Below, piece by piece: positions 58,458 through 64,000 of a DNA stretch of 64,000 nt. Made by a program: the position numbers and the translations under genes. Positions within the stretch are counted from its first letter, which is position 1. Every line of letters starts with the position of its first letter. Source of the stretch: Flavobacterium sp. CECT 9288. Its GTDB lineage: Bacteria; Bacteroidota; Bacteroidia; Flavobacteriales; Flavobacteriaceae. The notes beneath the pieces were generated by a model. The model saw nothing but the letters and a program-made list of their open reading frames with translations. It was not told where the DNA came from and did no database searches. Location of the stretch: NCBI RefSeq assembly GCF_918731615.1, contig NZ_OU957226.1:1488001-1552000 (forward strand), read 5' to 3'.

Positions 58458-59462
58458 ATGGACGAAGTCATAAAAATTGTAAATGATATTAAAAGTGGTT
58501 CTATAAAACCCATTTACCTTTTAATGGGTGAGGAGTCTTATTATATTGACAAACTCTCAGATTTTATTGAAGAAAAAGTATTGTCTGATGAAGAAAAAGG
58601 ATTCAATCAAACCGTTTTATACGGACGAGATGTAACAGTTGAGGATGTGGTGGCTACTGCAAAACGATATCCTATGATGGCGGACCGTCAAGTTGTAATT
58701 GTAAAAGAAGCTCAAGATTTAAATCGAACGTTTGATAAATTTGAAGCTTATGCAGATAACCCAATGCTTTCAACCGTTTTAGTATTGTGTTATAAATACA
58801 AAACTGTTGACAAACGAAAAAAAGTAACCAAACTTATTGCGAAAAACGGATTGGTTTTCGAGAGTAAAAAATTATATGAAAACCAAGTAGGCGATTGGAT
58901 TAAGCGTGTACTCTCTGGCAAAAAATACATGATAGAGCCTAAAGCTACAGCAATGCTCGTAGAGTTTTTAGGTACTGATTTGAGTAAAATAAACAATGAA
59001 TTAGAAAAGTTGCAAATTATTTTACCCGTTGGGAGTACAATAACGCCCCAACATATTGAGGATAATATTGGTTTTAGTAAAGATTATAATGTGTTTGAAC
59101 TTAGGAAAGCACTTGGGGAGCGCAATCAGTTGAAAGCATATAAAATAGCTGAAAACTTCGCCCAAAATCCAAAGGAAAACCCCATGGTGGTGACCACGAG
59201 TTTAATATTTGGATTTTTTATACAGCTATTAAAATATCATGGTTTAAAGGATAAAAACCCAAAAAATGTGGCAGCCGTAATAGGTGTGAATCCATTTTTT
59301 ATGAAAGAATACGATGTTGCTTTGAAAAATTATCCAATGAAAAAAGTGAGCCAAATAGTTGGAGCACTTCGAGATATTGACGTCAAAAGTAAAGGAGTCG
59401 GTGCAAATGCAATTTCACAATCGGATTTATTACGAGAGATGCTTTTTAAAATATTCAATTAA
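58458..59462 (+). CDS. holA: DNA polymerase III delta subunit
   Basis: 334 residues. The clamp-loader delta fold is visible in the start SIKPIYLLMGEESYYIDKLSD, the ATPase-like but degenerate core, and KKVTKLIAKNGLVFESKKLYENQVGDWI. The C-terminal collar contains KDYNVFELRKALGERNQLKAYKIAENF and IGVNPFFMKEYDVALKNYP. It opens the beta clamp during replication. Length is normal. Confidence 0.93.
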   Translation: MDEVIKIVNDIKSGSIKPIYLLMGEESYYIDKLSDFIEEKVLSDEEKGFNQTVLYGRDVTVEDVVATAKRYPMMADRQVVIVKEAQDLNRTFDKFEAYADNPMLSTVLVLCYKYKTVDKRKKVTKLIAKNGLVFESKKLYENQVGDWIKRVLSGKKYMIEPKATAMLVEFLGTDLSKINNELEKLQIILPVGSTITPQHIEDNIGFSKDYNVFELRKALGERNQLKAYKIAENFAQNPKENPMVVTTSLIFGFFIQLLKYHGLKDKNPKNVAAVIGVNPFFMKEYDVALKNYPMKKVSQIVGALRDIDVKSKGVGANAISQSDLLREMLFKIFN

Positions 59463-59528
59463 AATTATAAAATTTCCGATATTTGCAACTCAAATCGTAA
59501 CAAAACATTTATAAATAAAGTAAGGAAC

Positions 59529-59705
59529 ATGAATAAAAATACAATCTTAGGTTGGGCAACACTCATTATGATTTTAATGGGATTATTGCTTATTGCTCTG
59601 GGCGCGTTTCGATATGATGATGTTGCTGGATGGGGATTTGCAGCAGTAGGAATTGGATTTTTAGCAAATGCTTGGGTGTTTAGTTCGCTAAAAGGCAGGT
59701 TGTAA
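59529..59705 (+). CDS. CAL67264-family small membrane protein
   Basis: 58 residues, starting MNKNTILGWATLIMILMGLL and ending FSSLKGRL, with two transmembrane helices around a conserved loop ALGAFRYDDVAGWGFAAVGI. This matches a small Flavobacteriaceae family named after a Gramella locus, of unknown function. It is 66 bp after holA and 54 bp before ettA. Confidence 0.85.
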   Translation: MNKNTILGWATLIMILMGLLLIALGAFRYDDVAGWGFAAVGIGFLANAWVFSSLKGRL

Positions 59706-59759
59706 AAATACAAACACAAAGAGAAAAATAAATAAAAAGATAACTGTAAAACATAAATT

Positions 59760-61454
59760 ATGTCAGACGATAAAAAAGTAATATTCTCAATGCAAAAATT
59801 GAGTAAAACCTACCAAGGTGCAGATAAACCAGTACTTAAAAATATTTACTTGAGTTTCTTTTATGGCGCCAAAATAGGTATATTAGGACTTAATGGTTCT
59901 GGAAAATCATCACTTTTAAAAATTATTGCAGGTGTAGATAAAAATTATCAAGGCGATGTTGTTTTTCAACCAGGTTATACGGTAGGATACTTAGAGCAAG
60001 AACCAATATTAGATGATTCTAAAACCGTTTTAGAAATAGTTCAAGAAGGTGCAGCAGAAACCATGGCTGTTTTAGCAGAATACAATCAAATCAACGATTT
60101 GTTTGGACTTGAAGAAAACTATTCTGACCCAGATAAAATGGACAAATTGATGGATCGTCAAGCGGCTTTGCAAGACAAAATTGATGCGCTGGGAGCTTGG
60201 GAAATTGACACTAAATTAGAAATCGCTATGGATGCCTTGCGTACTCCTGATGGTGATACTCCAATTAAAAATCTTTCTGGAGGTGAGCGTCGTCGTGTGG
60301 CTTTGTGTCGTTTGTTGTTGCAACAACCAGACGTTTTGCTTTTAGATGAGCCAACCAACCACTTGGATGCTGAGAGCGTTCTTTGGTTAGAGCAGCATTT
60401 AGCACAATATTCAGGAACAGTAATCGCTGTAACGCACGATAGATATTTCCTTGATAATGTAGCTGGTTGGATTCTAGAGTTGGATAGAGGAGAAGGTATT
60501 CCGTGGAAAGGAAATTATTCTTCTTGGTTAGATCAAAAATCAAGCAGAATGGCACTTGAAGAAAAAGTAGCTTCAAAACGCAGAAAAAACTTAGAGCGTG
60601 AGTTGGATTGGGTTCGTCAAGGTGCCAAAGGCCGTCAAACCAAACAAAAAGCACGTTTACAGAACTACGATAAATTGTTAAACGAAGATCAAAAACAATT
60701 AGACGAAAACTTGGAAATTTACATTCCAAATGGGCCGCGTTTGGGAACTAATGTTATTGAAGCAAAAAATGTTGCTAAAGCTTTTGGAGACAAATTATTA
60801 TATGACAATCTAAACTTTACGTTACCACAAGCTGGAATTGTTGGTATTATCGGACCAAACGGAGCTGGTAAGTCTACTATTTTCAAAATGATAATGGGTG
60901 AACAAGCTACAGATAGTGGTTCTTTTTCTGTTGGTGAAACTGTAAAAATTGCTTACGTAGATCAATCGCATTCGAATATAGACCCAAATAAATCCATCTG
61001 GGAAAATTTCGCTGATGGTCAGGAACTAATCATGATGGGTGGAAAACAAGTAAATTCTAGAGCATATTTGTCTCGTTTCAATTTTGGAGGTGGCGAACAA
61101 AACAAAAAAGTTTCGATGCTTTCAGGTGGAGAACGCAACCGTTTACACTTGGCAATGACTTTAAAGGAAGAAGGAAATGTACTTTTACTGGATGAGCCAA
61201 CCAATGATTTGGACGTAAATACGTTAAGAGCATTAGAAGAAGGTTTAGAGAATTTTGCTGGTTGTGCTGTGGTAATTTCCCACGATAGATGGTTCTTAGA
61301 TAGAATTTGTACCCACATTTTAGCTTTTGAAGGCGACTCTGAAGTGTATTATTTCGAAGGAGGTTTTACTGAATACGAAGAAAATAAAAAGAAACGTTTA
61401 GGTGGTGATTTAACTCCAAAACGTTTAAAATATAGAAAATTAATTCGCAACTAA
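59760..61454 (+). CDS. ettA: Energy-dependent translational throttle protein EttA (ABC-F ATPase)
   Basis: 564 residues with two ABC domains. The first has GLNGSGKSSLLK, LSGGERRRVALCRLLL and LLLDEPTNHLDAESV; the second has GPNGAGKSTIFK, LSGGERNRLHLAMTL and LLLDEPTNDLDVNTL. The inter-domain linker with RRKNLERELDWVRQGAKGRQ and the absence of membrane helices mark the ABC-F group; the arm region and length match EttA. It binds the ribosomal E site and gates the first elongation steps in response to the ATP/ADP ratio. Confidence 0.94.
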   Translation: MSDDKKVIFSMQKLSKTYQGADKPVLKNIYLSFFYGAKIGILGLNGSGKSSLLKIIAGVDKNYQGDVVFQPGYTVGYLEQEPILDDSKTVLEIVQEGAAETMAVLAEYNQINDLFGLEENYSDPDKMDKLMDRQAALQDKIDALGAWEIDTKLEIAMDALRTPDGDTPIKNLSGGERRRVALCRLLLQQPDVLLLDEPTNHLDAESVLWLEQHLAQYSGTVIAVTHDRYFLDNVAGWILELDRGEGIPWKGNYSSWLDQKSSRMALEEKVASKRRKNLERELDWVRQGAKGRQTKQKARLQNYDKLLNEDQKQLDENLEIYIPNGPRLGTNVIEAKNVAKAFGDKLLYDNLNFTLPQAGIVGIIGPNGAGKSTIFKMIMGEQATDSGSFSVGETVKIAYVDQSHSNIDPNKSIWENFADGQELIMMGGKQVNSRAYLSRFNFGGGEQNKKVSMLSGGERNRLHLAMTLKEEGNVLLLDEPTNDLDVNTLRALEEGLENFAGCAVVISHDRWFLDRICTHILAFEGDSEVYYFEGGFTEYEENKKKRLGGDLTPKRLKYRKLIRN

Positions 61455-61473
61455 TTTTCTTCTATTTTATTGA

Positions 61474-61503
61474 AAAAGGCTGTCTATTTTGACAGCCTTT
61501 TTT
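61474..61503 (+). terminator. Intrinsic terminator of ettA
   Basis: A 12-bp perfect stem (AAAAAGGCTGTC and complement) with loop TATTTT and a T-run. Confidence 0.9.
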
Positions 61504-61579
61504 ATGGTAATGAATCTTTATGTAATTAATTAGATGAAGTTGATTAACTTATTTAAAATAAATAAATTAAGTTGTGTTT

Positions 61580-61996
61580 TTAACTTAAAAATTTTGATTT
61601 AAGAGTCTCTGTAGGCATCATACAACTTTCTTTTTTACCGTACCATTTGTATCTGTTTTTTGCAACATAATCATAAGCAATTTTACTAAATGAAACAGGG
61701 AAAAATCCTAAAATACGGGCAAAAGTAAATACTCCTCCTAATTCCTTGGCAATTTCAAATACTGCTTCTGCTTTGTAATAGTAAGCAACTCCTGGATGAT
61801 ACAAGATGATGCTATCCATTTTTTGCGAATCAATTCCTAAATAATTAGTGATCTCTTGACCTAAAGCAGATTGTAAAGCTACAAACCTAAAAATATCCTT
61901 TGTATCATGCTTTATAATAAGTTGTACTGAAGTATCACACAAATTGCAAATGCCATCAAAGAGTATTATTTTCTTATTTTTTGGAAGGTCCTGCAT
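61580..61996 (-). CDS. DCC-family thiol-disulfide oxidoreductase (DUF393)
   Basis: 138 residues. The family signature DGICNLC near residues 15-21 holds the CxxC pair, and FRFVALQSALGQEI and the FPVSFSKIAYDYVAKNRYKWYG stretch are typical. The fold is thioredoxin-like. It may reduce or isomerise disulfides in the cytosol; the substrate is unknown. It is 69 bp after mutS2 on the same strand. Confidence 0.9.
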   Translation of the reverse strand: MQDLPKNKKIILFDGICNLCDTSVQLIIKHDTKDIFRFVALQSALGQEITNYLGIDSQKMDSIILYHPGVAYYYKAEAVFEIAKELGGVFTFARILGFFPVSFSKIAYDYVAKNRYKWYGKKESCMMPTETLKSKFLS

Positions 61997-62065
61997 TTTG
62001 AAAAATCAGTTTAAATTAGATTAATAAAAAATTATAGAACAATTATTGTGTCGTTCCGCATGCAT

Positions 62066-64000
62066 TTACTTTTTTCCTGCCTCTACAAATTCTAAAACGT
62101 CTAAGCTTGCTTTTGAAGTAAAAACACCATAATTGACTGTGGCTTTGTTTTTTTCGATACTATCAATCGTTCCAATGGCTTTTCCGTCAAACATACGCAC
62201 ACGATCACCTACTTTTAGCACTGGTTTTGGCTTTTCAACAACTACTTTTTGTTTTTTCTCTTTCTTTTCCTTTCGAATTTCTTCCACCTGAACGGTTACT
62301 TCTTGGATGACTTCTTTCTTTTTTTCAATCTGCGCTTTTGTTTCTTTAGCAGTTGCTTTTTTACGCTTAGAATTTTCAATTTCAATAATTTTCAAAAACT
62401 CACCCAGTAATTCTTTTTTATTTTTGTTATTGAAATACTTTTCAGAAATGTCTTCAATCTTTTGTCCAATATAAATGGTCTTTTGATTGCTATCGTACAA
62501 CTCTTGGTAACTTTCCAGTTTTTGCTTGATTTTTACATTGATATTTTCCATTTTTTTGCCCTCTTCACGTGCTTTGCTTTCTTCTTCTTTTAGCGTTTGC
62601 GACGTTTTTTCAAGCTTAGAGCGTTCCTTTTGTAAGGTGGCAATGGTTTTATCAAATCGTACTTTACCAACTTCAATTTTCTTTTTGGCGCGATTAATCA
62701 AGCTAAAAGGAATTCCGTTTTTGAGTGCAACCTCAAATGTAAAGGAACTTCCTGCCTGACCCAGAACTAATTTATATAACGGTTCAAGTGTTTTCTCGTC
62801 AAAAAGCATGTTGGCATTCGTTGCAAAGGGCAATTCATTCGCAAGAATTTTCAAGTTCGAATAATGGGTTGTGATTATACCAAAAGCTTCTCTGTGATAG
62901 AACTCCTCTAAGAAAATTTCAGCCAAAGCACCTCCTAATTCAGGATCAGATCCAGTTCCAAATTCATCAATTAAAAACATAGTCTTTCTGTTGCACTTTT
63001 TCAGAAAGTAATTCATGTTTTTTAATCGATAACTATACGTACTTAAATGATTTTCAATAGATTGATTGTCTCCAATATCGGTAAGGATTCTGTCAAATAA
63101 GAAGGTTTCACTGCGCTCGTGTACGGGAATCAACATGCCAGATTGCAACATCAATTGCAATAAACCAACAGTTTTTAATGAGATGGTTTTTCCACCAGCA
63201 TTAGGTCCTGAAATTACAATAATTCTATTTTCTTGTTCTAACTCAATGGTTTGTGGATGTGTTATTTCGTTTTTTTGCTTGTTATTTAGATATAAAATAG
63301 GATGAAAAGCATCTCTAAAATACAATCTGCGATCTTCAGTAATATTTGGAAGAATTCCGTTTATTTTATTGGCATATTTGGCTTTTGCAGCAATAACATC
63401 GATGTCACTTAAGAAATCTTGATACTCAACTAATAAAGGCAAAAAAGGTCTGATTTGATTGGATAAAAGTTTTAGAATTCGGGTTATTTCCTCTTTTTCT
63501 TCATATTCTAGATTGCTCAATTCTCTGGAATATTGCAAAGTTGCTTCGGGTTCAATATACGCAATACTACCCGTTTTTGAACTTCCCATGATAGAGCCTT
63601 TTACTTTTCGGCGGTACATGGCCAGAACAGCCAAAACTCTTCTGTTTTGCACAAAACTCTCTCTAATGTCATCTAGGTAACCCAACGAATTATAGTGTGT
63701 CAGTGCTGTTCCAAAACTCTGATTTACTTTTCCGCGCACCGCATTCATACTTCTACGGATATTCAATAAATCTGGAGAAGCATTGTCTTTTATTTCGCCG
63801 TATTTATCAACCACATCGTCAATCATAGTGATAATGTCTTTGGTCAATTCTACTTGATTAGCTCTAAGATTTAAGTTTGGATAATAGTCTTCGAATTTTT
63901 TTAAAAATTGCAATAAAAAATTTACGGTACTCGAAAGGCTTGCAATTTTTCTAAAACTACCTACTTCAAGAAAACTATCTTCAATAGCAAGAAATTTGAT
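62066..64000 (-). CDS. mutS2: MutS2-type DNA mismatch-repair-like ATPase (5' partial, no Smr domain)
   Basis: About 645 residues are visible; the frame is open through the right edge, so the N-terminal start lies outside. Clamp and core helices lead to the MutS ATPase with VISGPNAGGKTISLKTVG, FLIDEFGTGSDPELGGALAE and ITTHYSNLKILANELP. A long coiled coil with Lys/Glu repeats follows, then a KOW-like end VLKVGDRVRMFDGKAIGTIDSIEKN. The C-terminal Smr nuclease domain found in most MutS2 proteins is absent: the gene ends about 45 residues after the KOW-like motif. It is inferred to act on ribosome collisions or recombination intermediates without its own nuclease. Confidence 0.9.
   Translation of the reverse strand: MKFLAIEDSFLEVGSFRKIASLSSTVNFLLQFLKKFEDYYPNLNLRANQVELTKDIITMIDDVVDKYGEIKDNASPDLLNIRRSMNAVRGKVNQSFGTALTHYNSLGYLDDIRESFVQNRRVLAVLAMYRRKVKGSIMGSSKTGSIAYIEPEATLQYSRELSNLEYEEKEEITRILKLLSNQIRPFLPLLVEYQDFLSDIDVIAAKAKYANKINGILPNITEDRRLYFRDAFHPILYLNNKQKNEITHPQTIELEQENRIIVISGPNAGGKTISLKTVGLLQLMLQSGMLIPVHERSETFLFDRILTDIGDNQSIENHLSTYSYRLKNMNYFLKKCNRKTMFLIDEFGTGSDPELGGALAEIFLEEFYHREAFGIITTHYSNLKILANELPFATNANMLFDEKTLEPLYKLVLGQAGSSFTFEVALKNGIPFSLINRAKKKIEVGKVRFDKTIATLQKERSKLEKTSQTLKEEESKAREEGKKMENINVKIKQKLESYQELYDSNQKTIYIGQKIEDISEKYFNNKNKKELLGEFLKIIEIENSKRKKATAKETKAQIEKKKEVIQEVTVQVEEIRKEKKEKKQKVVVEKPKPVLKVGDRVRMFDGKAIGTIDSIEKNKATVNYGVFTSKASLDVLEFVEAGKK

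Noticed and set aside
1..64000. tRNA, rRNA, tmRNA or known riboswitches
   Set aside because: I saw no cloverleaf, no rRNA-like stretch and no leader matching a riboswitch I could recognise. A covariance-model search would settle this.

Overview
The window reads as a chromosomal segment of a Flavobacterium-like member of the Flavobacteriaceae (Bacteroidota). The signs are low GC, long AT-rich spacers, almost no Shine-Dalgarno sites, and many starts preceded by the Bacteroidota -7 box TAnnTTTG. Lineage-typical families are also present: DUF3822 next to rsmD, DUF2853, a CAL67264-type membrane peptide, an HSDR_N protein next to holA, and a fused alpha/beta E1 dehydrogenase. No rRNA, tRNA, CRISPR array, insertion sequence or prophage was recognised. 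The genus is inferred from gene content; no search was run.

Layout. 1-5.2 kb: two surface or secreted proteins, one entering from the left edge with a 138-bp tandem repeat. 5.3-9.3 kb: an ECF sigma/anti-sigma pair, a lipoprotein glutathione peroxidase, a Dus enzyme and an acetyltransferase. 9.4-22.1 kb: menaquinone genes menD, menB, menA and menC, all on the plus strand, interspersed with cvfB, two PH-domain proteins, a UPF0173-type hydrolase and other genes; menE and menF are not in the window. 22.1-34.1 kb: a minus-strand stress island with a holin-like membrane protein, YtxH, twin 50-residue membrane peptides, an outer-membrane barrel, CsbD, mlaD-mlaF-mlaE, a DUF2383 protein, Dps, a short YciE-like protein, and an AraC regulator / soluble hybrid kinase / response regulator operon. 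34.4-45.9 kb: an M23 peptidase, a short ABM-domain protein, the branched-chain E1 enzyme, a large M1-like protein lacking its zinc motif, a LOG-family protein and uvrA. 46-49.5 kb: an accessory patch with a WYL regulator, EcsC, a gene frameshifted at an A10 tract, an HNH-like protein and a duplicated zinc-knuckle protein. 49.6-64 kb: a LytS/LytTR two-component pair, then housekeeping genes panE, rsmD, an OmpA lipoprotein, a glycosyltransferase, holA, ettA, a DCC protein and mutS2, which runs off the right edge.

The observations I would follow first are these. Three stress promoters (outer-membrane barrel, DUF2383, dps) share TGTAA[C/T]-N22-A[C/T][C/T]TTTG with identical spacing. A dispersed structured intergenic repeat is present in three copies. 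A segment of about 60 bp carrying the uvrA promoter has a second copy upstream of the LytTR regulator. The 47.4-49.5 kb patch combines an EcsC protein, a homopolymer-frameshifted gene, an HNH-like nuclease and tandem zinc knuckles. The M1-like protein appears catalytically dead and fused to a barrel-like C terminus. Functions given for hypothetical genes are inference from visible motifs.
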